From positions 934 to 64,933 of the forward strand of contig NZ_JAECZA010000001.1 of NCBI RefSeq assembly GCF_016056275.1: a stretch of DNA of 64,000 nucleotides, in the 5' to 3' direction. Source of the stretch: Dendronalium phyllosphericum CENA369 (GTDB taxonomy: Bacteria > Cyanobacteriota > Cyanobacteriia > Cyanobacteriales > Nostocaceae). The translations under genes and the position numbers were made by a program. Shown one piece after another: positions 1-10,361 of this stretch (position 1 is its first letter; the number at the start of each line of letters is the position of its first letter). The notes below the pieces were generated by a model, which had not been told where the DNA came from, did no database searches, and was given only the letters and a program-made list of their open reading frames with translations.

Positions 1-219
1 AGATGAGGGAGATGAGGGAGAATGCATGAGAGAACTTTTCATTGCCCTTTAATTCTTTCTCTTCTTCAGATTCCTTTTTCTCGTCTCACCCAGTTTCTTG
101 GCATTTAGTAAAGAAATTTAGATTTTATTTATATTGATTGGGAATTTTAGATTATTTTTAGAAATATGTAATAAATCACAATCTAAATAAGAGTAATCTA
201 TATTGCTCCCAGCTCCTCT

Positions 220-2037
220 ATGTTAGATACATGGAAGCTACTGATCGTTGATGATTGTGTAGCAGATCGAAAAATCTATCGTCGATTTCTTTTAAGAGAT
301 CCGCACCTGTCTTACCAAATTTTAGAGGTAGACTGTGCAGAAGATGGGCTTGCCTTGTGCCAAGAAATGCACTTTGATGTCATTCTGCTTGATTTGTGTC
401 TACCAGATATGAATGGGCTAGAACTCCTCGATCGCCTAAATCAAGAAGTTTTGGATACTGCTACACCAGTAATTATACTGACAGGACGTGGTGATGAAGA
501 AGTCGCTGTGCAAGCGATGAAAAGGGGTGCTTTAGATTATTTGATTAAGCAACAACTCAAGCCAGATGTATTGCAATTATCAGTCCGCAACGCCATCAAG
601 CAATTAGGTTTGCAAGCCCAACTCAGCAAAACTCAGGAGCGTCAGCGTTTAATAGCTACAACCGCACTGCGAATTCGTCAATCTCTTGATTTGGAGCAAA
701 TTTTGAATACGGCTGTAGTAGAAGTACAGCAACTTCTAAAGTGCGATCGCGTGATGGTATATCAGTTCGCCCCAGACCTAAGTGGTAAGATAGTTGCCTC
801 CTCAGCTGAATCGGGCAATGTAGCGTTGGGCGATCGCCCAGATATCGAAGGATTGGTTTATCAAAGAGTACCCTCTCATTTGGAGGATCGCATCCAAAAT
901 ATCTGCTATCAAGAGAGAGCAGAAAAGGAAAATGAGAATTGGGAACTAGGTGAGACAGGGAAAAAGTTAAATGTTAAAGGGCAAGAAGATGAATCTTCGC
1001 TTATTCCCTTTTCCTTTTGCCCAATTCCTAATCCTCAATCTTTAATTCCTGGTAAAAGAGCAATTTCTTATGTCTATGAAGCTGGCTTGAGTAATTGTTA
1101 TGACACCCCAACCGCGCAATTTCATACTAAAGCACATCTAGTAGTTCCCATTAATCTAAGTAACAATGGCAACCTGACTCCTAAGCCTTGGGGTTTGTTG
1201 ATTGCCTATCAAGATTCCGGGGAGCAACAATGGCAATCTGATGATGTGGAAATGCTCTATGAAGTGTCGGTGCAACTAGCGATCGCAATTCAACAAGCGG
1301 AATTACTAGCCCAAACTCAAGCAGCGTTACAGAAAGAAAAGCAACTCAACACCTTTAAATCTCAAATCATTGGCACGGTTTCTCACGAGTGTCGCACGCC
1401 CTTAACTTCTATCCTTGTTGCTGCATCAACTTTAGTAAAACACTCTCAGCAGTTAGATGAATCTAAACAACACAGATTCATGCAAATCATTGAGCAAAAA
1501 GCTAGGTATATGTCCAAACTCGTGGATAACATGCTTTTAGTTAACCAATTTGAGTTGGATAAAGCCAAGTTTAAGCCAATTCCGCTCGATTTACTGCAAT
1601 TTTTCTTTGAACTTGTAGAACAAGAGCGAGAAACAGTAGGCGATCGCCACGAATTGATTTTTGAGAGTACTGGGAATAATCAAGGCTTTTGGGGCGATCG
1701 CGGACTTTTGCAGCAAATCTTTGCAAATTTAATGTCCAATGCGATTAAGTACTCTCCTAAAGGAAGCAGAGTAGAATTTCACCTGATCGGCAACGACTCA
1801 GAAGTGATGTTTTATGTCAAAGATCGGGGAATCGGTATACCGCTTGCAGACCAAAAAAACTTGTTTCAATCTTTCTGTCGTGGAAGTAACGTTGACACAA
1901 TTCCTGGTACGGGTTTAGGACTAGCGATCGCTAAAGCTTGTGTAGAGTTACATGGTGGCAATATTACCTTGTCCAGTCAAGTAGGACAAGGAACTACAGT
2001 TACAGTCAGCTTACCAAAGCGATTTACTACTAATTGA
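220..2037 (+). CDS. Hybrid response regulator / GAF / sensor histidine kinase
   Basis: N-terminal receiver domain (LLIVDD...DVILLDLCLPDMNGLELL...PVIILTGRGDEE), GAF-like middle, HisKA (GTVSHECRTPLTSI) and HATPase (GTGLGLAIAK). Confidence 0.93.
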   Translation: MLDTWKLLIVDDCVADRKIYRRFLLRDPHLSYQILEVDCAEDGLALCQEMHFDVILLDLCLPDMNGLELLDRLNQEVLDTATPVIILTGRGDEEVAVQAMKRGALDYLIKQQLKPDVLQLSVRNAIKQLGLQAQLSKTQERQRLIATTALRIRQSLDLEQILNTAVVEVQQLLKCDRVMVYQFAPDLSGKIVASSAESGNVALGDRPDIEGLVYQRVPSHLEDRIQNICYQERAEKENENWELGETGKKLNVKGQEDESSLIPFSFCPIPNPQSLIPGKRAISYVYEAGLSNCYDTPTAQFHTKAHLVVPINLSNNGNLTPKPWGLLIAYQDSGEQQWQSDDVEMLYEVSVQLAIAIQQAELLAQTQAALQKEKQLNTFKSQIIGTVSHECRTPLTSILVAASTLVKHSQQLDESKQHRFMQIIEQKARYMSKLVDNMLLVNQFELDKAKFKPIPLDLLQFFFELVEQERETVGDRHELIFESTGNNQGFWGDRGLLQQIFANLMSNAIKYSPKGSRVEFHLIGNDSEVMFYVKDRGIGIPLADQKNLFQSFCRGSNVDTIPGTGLGLAIAKACVELHGGNITLSSQVGQGTTVTVSLPKRFTTN

Positions 2038-2073
2038 GTGGGTAAGTGAAAATAAATATATCTAAATCCAGAA

Positions 2074-2688
2074 ATGTTAGAACGCATAAAGCACTTACCA
2101 GTGACAAATAATGCTATGGTTGCAACTAGACCCCTACTTACACTGCAAGAATTCCTTCGACTACCACAAGGAGAAGGAGATATTACCTACGAATTAGTAG
2201 ATGGGGAAGCAAAACCAAAGATGGCTCCAAAAAGGTTTCACTCCAGATTAACTCTTGCTCTTAGTCAACTTCTAACTCCCTGGGCGAAAGATCGCGGTGA
2301 GGTTGGTATCGAGTGGGCAATTACCTTAAAACGTCAGGGTCGTGACTGGGTTCCAGTACCAGACTTACTTTATGTATCTTATTCTCGCCTTCCTAGTGAC
2401 ATCATTGAGGATGAAGCTTGCCCAATCCCTCCAGAATTAGCTATTGAAATTACCTCTCCTGACCAAAGTTTTGGAGAAATGAGTGCAAAAGCCACAGACT
2501 ACCTTGATGCAGGTGTAATGAGAGTTTGGGTAGTAGATGCAAAAGCTAAAACAGTCACTATTTTCTATCCTGACGCGCGACCTCAAACAAAAAATGGTGC
2601 AGACAGTTTAGAAGACTCCCTTCTCGAAGGACTGCAAATTACACCGCAACAGATTTTTCAACAAGCAGGAATTATAGCAAAGTGCTGA
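2074..2688 (+). CDS. Uma2-family (DUF820) putative endonuclease
   Basis: TLQEFLRLPQGEGDITYELVDGEAKPKM ... PDLLYVS ... PPELAIEITSPDQSFGEM pattern typical of cyanobacterial Uma2. Confidence 0.85.
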   Translation: MLERIKHLPVTNNAMVATRPLLTLQEFLRLPQGEGDITYELVDGEAKPKMAPKRFHSRLTLALSQLLTPWAKDRGEVGIEWAITLKRQGRDWVPVPDLLYVSYSRLPSDIIEDEACPIPPELAIEITSPDQSFGEMSAKATDYLDAGVMRVWVVDAKAKTVTIFYPDARPQTKNGADSLEDSLLEGLQITPQQIFQQAGIIAKC

Positions 2689-2886
2689 GTCCTGAGTGCT
2701 GAGTCCTGAGTAAAAACCCAGTTGCTTTAAGGCTTTGAGCAATCAAAACTGTCCTAAAGGGTGTGGCTACGGCTATACCTGAATCGTCAGTACTAGGATC
2801 GAAATCAAAACTGCCATGTTAATCAGGAGTTGACATGGCAGCGATTGAATTAATAAGAAATTTGTGCCTTAACAGCGCCTCTTGGT

Positions 2887-3366
2887 CTAATGATGGTTAC
2901 AGCCACCTTTGTGATTGTGGTGATTGTCGTGGTGATGACCATTACCGTGGGCACAGCCTTGCAAATCTTTGCTCATGAGATTTTCGCTCATTTCTTGGAA
3001 GGACTCATCCACAGGTTTTAAGCCAATCCAAGCATCAATCTTTTCGACATCAAAGCCTACCTCACGGCGATCGCCTACTTCTAGTAAAGGACGGCGGATT
3101 AATAGAGGCTCTTTCAACATCAGCAACAAAGCAGTTTGTTCATCAGTGTTTTCGGGAACCACCTCACCAGATTTTACCCGTGGAGCAGAACGATTAAACC
3201 ATTCGGCTACAGAGCGATCGCCAAAAAATGAGCGTAAACGTTCGGCTGTCCAAGGTTCTGTTAGTAGGCTGTACGCTACCACTTCATGACCCGCAGCTGT
3301 TAATAAAACTTTTTGCCTAGTACCATTTTTACAGCCTGGTTTTTCATAGAAAATTACTCTTGCCAT
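2887..3366 (-). CDS. ArsC/Spx-like nitrogenase-associated protein with His-rich C-terminus
   Basis: MARVIFYEKPGCKNGTRQK N-terminus; C-terminal HGNGHHHDNHHNHKGGCNHH tail. Confidence 0.75.
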   Translation of the reverse strand: MARVIFYEKPGCKNGTRQKVLLTAAGHEVVAYSLLTEPWTAERLRSFFGDRSVAEWFNRSAPRVKSGEVVPENTDEQTALLLMLKEPLLIRRPLLEVGDRREVGFDVEKIDAWIGLKPVDESFQEMSENLMSKDLQGCAHGNGHHHDNHHNHKGGCNHH

Positions 3367-3486
3367 TCAACTGCCTCCCAATTATTAATTCGTAATTACA
3401 ACCACTGTCGAGATGCGCCATAGCCTGTTTTTACATAGATTTTGATTTTGGAGTTTACGCAGTTGAAAAATGTTGTAAGCATGGTG

Positions 3487-4098
3487 TTAAAACTTTTTAG
3501 CACTATGTTTAACTGGATCGAACTCGAATCTTTCTTTCGGATCGGTTTCCCCATAAACATTAAAAGTCACAGTTGGTTCGTCGCCTACTGCTTGTACGCA
3601 GTGAATTGCCCCAGGAGTGAAGCTGACAATATCTCCTGGCGACAGAATTATTTCACCAGTAGGTTCTATTTTGTCCTCTGATTTGGGGTTGCGATCGCGT
3701 CGCCAAAAGGTATTTTTTTCCTGACCTTTTAACACCGCCACTACTCCCCAAGTTCCATGATTATGAATGTTCGATCTGGTTCCCGGTGCAAATGTTACCG
3801 TTTGCACAGTTAAGGGAAAACCCAACTCATCATATAGGAGTGAAACAGAGGTTCCCGTTTTGGCAGAAGGCTCTAAATATTGACTTCTTACCCAGTAGGA
3901 ATTAACAATCAAACGCCTGACTAACATCATGATTTCTGGGAGACGACTAGATTCATCCTCCACACCATTGAGAACATCTTCTACTTCAGTTAAAAACCGA
4001 TAAAGACGATAATTCTCTCTTAGTAAATCCCATGCTCTGACAGATTTGCAGGCTTGATAATCACCATCTTCATTTACCAGCCAATCCCTACCTTTCAT
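3487..4098 (-). CDS. Cysteine dioxygenase-like cupin protein
   Basis: Cupin motif GTRSNIHNHGTWGVVAVLKGQEKNTFW ... PGDIVSFTPGAIHCVQAVGDEPTVTFNVYGE. Confidence 0.8.
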   Translation of the reverse strand: MKGRDWLVNEDGDYQACKSVRAWDLLRENYRLYRFLTEVEDVLNGVEDESSRLPEIMMLVRRLIVNSYWVRSQYLEPSAKTGTSVSLLYDELGFPLTVQTVTFAPGTRSNIHNHGTWGVVAVLKGQEKNTFWRRDRNPKSEDKIEPTGEIILSPGDIVSFTPGAIHCVQAVGDEPTVTFNVYGETDPKERFEFDPVKHSAKKF

Positions 4099-4308
4099 AA
4101 ACTTTAAAATCTCAGTTGAGAAGATTGTGGTAAAAGAAATACTGGTGCGGGATAAAGAGAGCCGACATTACTATGATTGGGGATGGTGATAGGAGATGCA
4201 GGAAAAGTAGCAGGGAGAGGATTACTCGGAAGGTCAGACATAGAAAAAGGTTGATAGAGAGAAAAACTACTCATGACTGTTGATTGTTACTTGTTGATTG
4301 TTGACTAA

Positions 4309-4884
4309 TTAATCATCATCTTCTGCTGGACGCGACAAAATATCCAAAAGGATTCCGGCTCCAAAGTCATTCTTTTTATCAATTTCTTTGACTCTGGCGC
4401 TGATTTCCTTGGCTCGCTCGATTTCCCCTAACTTTGCCAATACTAATCCAGCAGCAGCATAAGCATTCAAGTACAATCTGATTTGGGGTTCTTCTCGTCG
4501 ATTAATTAATATCGGCTTCAGTTGCTCCCAGTTATCAGAGAAATGCTCTTGTTCTTTAATTTTATCTAAAACTTTAACTGCTGTTTGTAGTGCAAGTGAA
4601 TAATTGTTTTTATAGTAGAAAAATCTATATGCTGCTACTAAAACTTCTGTATTTCCACCAGATATAGATAAAGCTTGTTGAATATACTTTTCTGAATCTG
4701 AGGTGTTTTCCCAGTTTTGTGCTGCTAAGATAAGTAATTTTTTGATATCTTCTGGAACCTGAAACCAGGAGAATCGATTGGCATCAACTTGCATAATCTT
4801 TTGGGGAACTGGGGAATTGGGGACTGGGAAATAAGCACAGGAGCAGGGGAGCAGAGGGGCAGACGAGAATACGCAACTCCCCAC
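4309..4884 (-). CDS. TPR-like hypothetical protein (start uncertain; probably internal Met near MQVDANRFSWFQ)
   Basis: Helical repeat-like protein; the ORF N-terminus lies in a repetitive intergenic tract, so the true start is probably about 4794. Confidence 0.55.
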   Translation of the reverse strand: MGSCVFSSAPLLPCSCAYFPVPNSPVPQKIMQVDANRFSWFQVPEDIKKLLILAAQNWENTSDSEKYIQQALSISGGNTEVLVAAYRFFYYKNNYSLALQTAVKVLDKIKEQEHFSDNWEQLKPILINRREEPQIRLYLNAYAAAGLVLAKLGEIERAKEISARVKEIDKKNDFGAGILLDILSRPAEDDD

Positions 4885-4913
4885 TCAGCACTCCCCACTC
4901 AAAACTCTTGTAC

Positions 4914-4933
4914 AGATGCGATTAATCGCGTCT
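4914..4933. repeat. Dispersed palindrome AGAYGCGATTAATCGCGTCT, copy A
   Basis: agatgcgattaatcgcgtct. Confidence 0.8.
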
Positions 4934-4953
4934 CTACTCCTGACTCAGCACTT

Positions 4954-5541
4954 TTAAAACAAAGTGAGAATGTACACTAAGGTGAACAGAACAATCCAGA
5001 TGATGTCTACGAAGTGCCAGTAAATTTCTGCCATTTCTATGCCAGTGTGTTTGGTCGCAGAATAGTGACCGGGACGACGCGATCGCCACAATACTCCTAA
5101 TATCAATAACAGTCCCACGAAAACGTGCAAACCGTGGAAGCCCGTCATGATGTAAAAGCAGTTGGCGAAAACGTTGGTGGTTAGACCATATCCTAAAGTG
5201 GCGTATTCATACGCCTGACCGAGTAAGAAAATTGCCCCCATGATTGCGGTAACGATGTACCACCGCCGCATTCCTTTGACATCATTCTTTTTAATCGCCG
5301 TATCACCCCAGTGAATGACGAAACTGCTGGATACCAGAATGATGGTGTTAATTGTCGGCAATAATAGTTCTACTTCGGTTCCTTCTGGAGGCCAAACCAC
5401 TGTACTGCCTCTAAAGAACAAGTAAGTGGCAAAAAATCCCCCAAACATCAAAGATTCTGAGACGAGGAATGTCAACAGTCCCCATACTCTTAAATCTGGA
5501 TGGTGTTCTTCGTGATGTTCGCTCGTGGTCGCTATGGTCAT
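4954..5541 (-). CDS. coxC: Cytochrome c oxidase subunit III
   Basis: HHPDLRVWGLLTFLVSESLMFGGFFATYLFFR ... TGFHGLHVFVGLLLI ... YWHFVDIIWIVLFTLVYI. Confidence 0.95.
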   Translation of the reverse strand: MTIATTSEHHEEHHPDLRVWGLLTFLVSESLMFGGFFATYLFFRGSTVVWPPEGTEVELLLPTINTIILVSSSFVIHWGDTAIKKNDVKGMRRWYIVTAIMGAIFLLGQAYEYATLGYGLTTNVFANCFYIMTGFHGLHVFVGLLLILGVLWRSRRPGHYSATKHTGIEMAEIYWHFVDIIWIVLFTLVYILTLF

Positions 5542-5616
5542 TTGGTTGACCCTCTAAATAAATGTCCAACAAAGGTGAAAGGGCGGGCAGGATGCCCACC
5601 CCACAAGATTTTTTAA

Positions 5617-7293
5617 CTAAGCACTAACTTCTGGTGTACCTGCTGGCTGTACTTCGGAGTGACCGTAGTCGTAAGGGCCATGAGTGACAACGGGTAACAC
5701 TTCCCAGTTTTCAATGAGGGGTGGCGAGTTGGTTGTCCATTCTAAGGTCAAAGCTTGCCAAGGATTATCACCCGCTAGCTTACCTTTGCTCCAACTGTAG
5801 ATGACGTTGATGGCAAAGGGAATTACCGATATCCCCAAGACAAATGCACCAAAGGTACAAAGCTGATTAAGGTCGATAAATTGTGGGTCATACATGGCAA
5901 CTCGTCGGGGCATTCCTTGTAAACCCAACTCGTGCATGGGCAAGAAGGTGAGGTTTGTGCCGATGAGTGTGAGGACAAAGTGAATCTGACCCCAAGTTTC
6001 ATTCAGCTTGCGTCCGGTCATTTTGGGGAACCAGTGATAGATACCGGCATAGATGCCAAACACGGAACCGCCAAATAGAACGTAGTGGAAGTGTGCCACT
6101 ACATAATAGGTATCGTGGACGTGAACATCAAAGGGGGCTGTTCCCATTGTCACGCCGCTTAAACCGCCCATAACAAACATGGACAACAAGCCAATAGCAA
6201 AAAGCATGGCAGTTGTAAAGCGGATTTTACCACCCCACAGAGTCGCAACCCAGCCGAAAATCTTCACGCCAGTGGGAACGGCAACGATGAGGGTAGAGAT
6301 GGTGAAAAACATCCGCATCCAACCAGGTGTGCCGCTGGTAAACATGTGGTGTACCCAGACGAACAAACCGACGACGCAGATTGCCAAACTTGAATAAGCG
6401 ATCGCTTTATAACCGAAAATTGGCTTACGCGCGTGAACGGGAATCACCTCGGACATGATGCCGAAGATGGGCAGAATCATCAAATATACTGCCGGGTGAG
6501 AATAGAACCAGAACAAGTGTTGGTAAATAACAACGTTACCGCCTGCATCTGGTTTAAAGAAGGAAGTCCCAAAGTTGAGGTCAAACAACAGCAGTATTAA
6601 ACCGGCGGCTAACACTGGTGTGGAAAGCAGTGCCAAAACTGAAGTTGCTAGGATTGCCCAACAAAATAGAGGCAGCTGATCCCATTTCATGCTGGGAACC
6701 TTCATCATCAGAATGGTGATCACAAAGTTCAGCGAACCCAAAATTGAGGAAGTTCCCACCAGAACGATCGCTAATATCCACATTGTTTGAGCGATGGGCG
6801 CTGTCACCAAACTCAAAGGTGGGTAAGCTGTCCAACCTGATTGCGAACCACCAAAGATGAAACTACCTAGGATGAGCGCCCCAGCTGGCGGGTTTAACCA
6901 AAAGGCGATCGCGTTCAGCTTCGGGAAAGCCATATCCCTAGCACCAATCATTAGTGGCACTAGATAGTTACCAAATCCCCCAATGGCACTAGGAACGATC
7001 CATAGGAAGATCATGATCGTCCCGTGATTGGTCATGAAAGCGTTATACAGATTGGGGTCTAGCACATCTGCCTCTGGTGTTGCCAGTTCAGCACGCAGAG
7101 CGATCGCCATCAGTCCGCCGATCAAATAGAACACAAACGCCGTCACTAGGTATTGGATACCAATAACTTTGTGGTCGATATTAAACGTGAAGTAGTCGTA
7201 CCATTTCCACGCCTTAGGATGGGAGGTGTGGGCAACCGTTGGGGGTTTATTTTCTTCTGGTGGCGTGTTCCGTGGAAATTCTACTTGTGTCAT
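5617..7293 (-). CDS. coxA: Cytochrome c oxidase subunit I
   Basis: HHMFTSGTPGWMRMFF, YQHLFWFYSHPAVYLMILP, HFHYVLFGGSVFG haem-copper oxidase motifs. Confidence 0.97.
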   Translation of the reverse strand: MTQVEFPRNTPPEENKPPTVAHTSHPKAWKWYDYFTFNIDHKVIGIQYLVTAFVFYLIGGLMAIALRAELATPEADVLDPNLYNAFMTNHGTIMIFLWIVPSAIGGFGNYLVPLMIGARDMAFPKLNAIAFWLNPPAGALILGSFIFGGSQSGWTAYPPLSLVTAPIAQTMWILAIVLVGTSSILGSLNFVITILMMKVPSMKWDQLPLFCWAILATSVLALLSTPVLAAGLILLLFDLNFGTSFFKPDAGGNVVIYQHLFWFYSHPAVYLMILPIFGIMSEVIPVHARKPIFGYKAIAYSSLAICVVGLFVWVHHMFTSGTPGWMRMFFTISTLIVAVPTGVKIFGWVATLWGGKIRFTTAMLFAIGLLSMFVMGGLSGVTMGTAPFDVHVHDTYYVVAHFHYVLFGGSVFGIYAGIYHWFPKMTGRKLNETWGQIHFVLTLIGTNLTFLPMHELGLQGMPRRVAMYDPQFIDLNQLCTFGAFVLGISVIPFAINVIYSWSKGKLAGDNPWQALTLEWTTNSPPLIENWEVLPVVTHGPYDYGHSEVQPAGTPEVSA

Positions 7294-7307
7294 ATTTTTG
7301 TCCTTTG

Positions 7308-7415
7308 TCAGTTGTTAGTTGTTAGTTGTCAGTTGTTAGTTGTTAGTTGTCAGTTGTTAGTTTTTTACTACTGACTACTGACTAATGACCACTGACTATT
7401 GACTACTGACTAATG
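7308..7415. repeat. Short tandem heptad-type repeats (STRR), TTGTTAG/TTGTCAG then ACTGACT/ACTACTG
   Basis: Direct reading: gtcagttgttagttgttagttgtcagttgttagttgttagttgtcagttg... followed by actactgactactgactaatgacc.... Confidence 0.9.
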
Positions 7416-8430
7416 ACTCTAGAATTGCTGCACTAATCCCCATATGATGGGCGTGGGGAGCAAGAAACTCTGATGTTGATAAGTCGGCTGGATTGACCCT
7501 TCGGGTTCGCGAGTTCCCCATCGCCGGAAACCGCCAAGACGGGGACTCGCTCACTGCAATGATTTGCTGCGAATCTTGTTTTTGAGCAACCTGATTTTCA
7601 CTCAGCCAGCTATCAAACTCTTCTGGTGTGTGAACAACTACTTGTGTCCGCATAGAACCGTGATAACCGCCGCACAATTCAGCACAAACTACGGGATATG
7701 TACCGGGTTTGGTGGCGACAAATCGCAGTTGGGTGGGGATACCAGGAAGCGCATCTTGCTTTAACCGGAAATTCGGCACCCAAAATGAGTGAATTACATC
7801 GTCTGCGGAAAGGTTGAGTAGCACGTCAGCACCAACGGGAACGTGCAATTCTCCAGAACTGATGCCAGTTGCGGGGTAGTTAAATAGCCAAGCGTATTGT
7901 ATGCCTTTAACATCTACAACTAAGTCGGCTGGTTTACCTAGGGTTTTGGGAGTCGCACCAATACCAATTTCTGGGGCTGTTGCGGGTTTTAAGGAATCAT
8001 CCAAGGTAGCCGCGATCGCGCTTCCTGTCATCTGAGCAGTATGCCTCGGTAAATGAGGATGACTCCCAGGCTCAAACCCTCCCATTCGATTAAAAACATC
8101 TACACTGTAAATGCCTAAACACAGGACAATCACTGATGGGATTGCCGTCCAAAAGATTTCTAGAGGAACGTTACCTTCTACTCGCACGCCATCGCTATCA
8201 TCTCCTCGACGGCGACGATACTTGATCAAAAAAAGTACAATAGTTCCTTCTACAACCAGAAACAAAGCAATGGCGATGGTAAACATAATGTTGAAAAATC
8301 CGTCTACCAAAGGTGCTTGTTGCGATGCTTGTACTGGTAGTAAAGAGTGGGTGTGACCAATCCAAATGCTGATAGCTGTGACTACTATCCCAGCGACCAG
8401 AGTCCATAGTGAAACAGGAATTTGTTCCAT
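7396..8430 (-). CDS. coxB: Cytochrome c oxidase subunit II
   Basis: Two N-terminal TM segments plus CuA site CAELCGGYHGSMRTQVVV. Confidence 0.95.
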   Translation of the reverse strand: MEQIPVSLWTLVAGIVVTAISIWIGHTHSLLPVQASQQAPLVDGFFNIMFTIAIALFLVVEGTIVLFLIKYRRRRGDDSDGVRVEGNVPLEIFWTAIPSVIVLCLGIYSVDVFNRMGGFEPGSHPHLPRHTAQMTGSAIAATLDDSLKPATAPEIGIGATPKTLGKPADLVVDVKGIQYAWLFNYPATGISSGELHVPVGADVLLNLSADDVIHSFWVPNFRLKQDALPGIPTQLRFVATKPGTYPVVCAELCGGYHGSMRTQVVVHTPEEFDSWLSENQVAQKQDSQQIIAVSESPSWRFPAMGNSRTRRVNPADLSTSEFLAPHAHHMGISAAILESLVSSQ

Positions 8431-8987
8431 ATATGCTACCTGCTTTGTAAAACGTCTTTACACGTGTGATTTTCTGGTTTTAGGTATTAGCTATTAGGTA
8501 TTAAGTCTTGAGAAAAATTCATTTTCTAATTCCCAGTCCCCAATCCCTAATCCCTAATCCCTAGTCCCTATTTTTGGCAATTGACTTTTAGATTTTCACA
8601 GGGCAGCGTTTTTTATTTTCACTTATTATTTTTCTATCTCACACTTATAAAAATTGGGGGAATTTTCCAGATTTTTTCACATCTTTCCCCCCAATTGTTC
8701 GCCATATATTTTAACTCCTATAACAAAGGAGCTTTTTGGTTACAAACCAGTTAATTTATACAAGAGTACACCGTTAGTCTTAATATTGACCAACCTATAT
8801 TAGCAGCAAGTATGATTTTGTTAATAACTAACAATTTGTGATTTACGGTTCTGTTTACTACGAACTTTGTGTTGAGATTCGCTAAGTATTTATCGTTCCC
8901 CTCTAATTACCTTGCCTAGTGCGATCGCACTTTCTTCTAACAGTGCCTCCTTGTAAAAAACACAACTGCTAAAAATCCCAAAAAACC

Positions 8988-9281
8988 TTAATTGTTCAAA
9001 GCCGCATGGGTGTAGCAGTTCTTAGGACAAATCCGCGAACAAGCTTCACAACCAATACAGTTTTCTGGAGTAGCAACGACCATTACTTTCCGTTCGATTT
9101 CTTCATCATCTTCATCTTCTACAAATTCTCCTTCTTCGTTGAGTGCTTTCAAATCCAACACACTATAACCACAGACTTTCATACATCTGCCACAGCCGAT
9201 ACATTTGTCTTTGTCAATTTCTTGAGCAAATTTTGGTGTCCAAGTCTTACCACCAAATGTCACTCCTGTTAGTGTTGCCAT
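8988..9281 (-). CDS. fdxB: Nif-specific ferredoxin III (2x[4Fe-4S])
   Basis: [15 protein letters not shown] and [15 protein letters not shown] clusters; ~97 aa; adjacent to cnfR. Confidence 0.88.
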   Translation of the reverse strand: MATLTGVTFGGKTWTPKFAQEIDKDKCIGCGRCMKVCGYSVLDLKALNEEGEFVEDEDDEEIERKVMVVATPENCIGCEACSRICPKNCYTHAALNN

Positions 9282-9749
9282 AAATAACTCCTTGGCAGTT
9301 ATGCCTACAATTTTGTTGGTGCTTCGATCATCATCCTAACCTAATCTCATTCTCTTGTTTTGATGTCAATCAACTAATTTTTAACTAATCAAATTTTGAT
9401 GACTTTTTAGAATATTTTTCTGATTTTAGATGTTTTAAAGGTTAAACAAAAGTTTTTATCAATAATTATTTAGTCATTTTTCTTACTAAGATACTTATTT
9501 AACATTCTTCCATTTAAATAATTTATTCCTTGGAGTTCCCTGATAGCCAAGCCATTGAGATATTAGGAGTTCTGATAAATAATTGGTGGGCAATTTATAA
9601 TCGGTAGGTCTTTATGCTTGGTAATAAAGACATATTTCCGTACAGACAAATCAATCGTTGTTAATTATTCATGTACAAAAATAGCAACTCTCTAAATAAT
9701 GACATTGTTTTTCAAGTTTTCAATTTGCACAAAACATGCGATTGCAATA

Positions 9750-9763
9750 GTATTACAATATAC
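9750..9763. promoter_or_regulatory. Candidate NtcA-binding palindrome GTA-N8-TAC
   Basis: GTATTACAATATAC in the divergent fdxB/cnfR intergenic region. Confidence 0.4.
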
Positions 9764-10244
9764 ATTTTATAAATTTATCTAGGAAAATAGCACATTTGCA
9801 GCCGAGATTAAACAAAGCAATAATACTCAATTTTACTTTTATTTATTTGTCTCTATAATTGCGCTCAAAACAGTAATTATCTTTTGATATTAATGTTACT
9901 AAAGCAGATTATTTAATTCCTGAAATAAATGTAACGTTTATGGCAGAATATTAAATAGCATTAAATATTAAAATTATTAATAAATCAGATAAAATTCACC
10001 TACAATAGGCGTAGATACTCGTTAAAAAGCTTTTGGGTAAGAATTCTCAGTCAAGTAAAAAAGGTTAGTAAGCTAAATATTTATTCAAATATAAAGAAAT
10101 ATTCCTAAGCTCATTGCGAACAAACTTATTGAAATCTTTATGAAATGTATAGTTAATAAAGAAGTGATATTAGGCTCAGTTTAAAAGCCTGAAATAGCTT
10201 CCAGTTGGATGCGAAGTCTGAAGATGAATGTGGGGAATGATGAC

Positions 10245-10267
10245 AGCAAGAAAAATTTTTTCTTGCT
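10245..10267 (+). promoter_or_regulatory. U-rich hairpin in the cnfR leader (attenuator-like)
   Basis: AGCAAGAAAAA/TTTTTCTTGCT inverted repeat ~95 nt before the cnfR start. Confidence 0.45.
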
Positions 10268-10361
10268 ACGGAGATAATGTGGTAGCAAATGATGAATAAG
10301 AGGACACATCCAGGGGAAACCTGAGCCAGACATCTCAACGATTAGAGTGGGAACTAGCCCT

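Noticed and set aside
2074-2688. Uma2-family genes as evidence of a mobile element or defence island
   Set aside because: Uma2/DUF820 genes are very abundant and scattered in cyanobacterial genomes; no transposase, att site or terminal repeats seen here.
7308-7415. Tandem repeats as a CRISPR array
   Set aside because: Contiguous heptads without regular unique spacers; typical cyanobacterial STRR.
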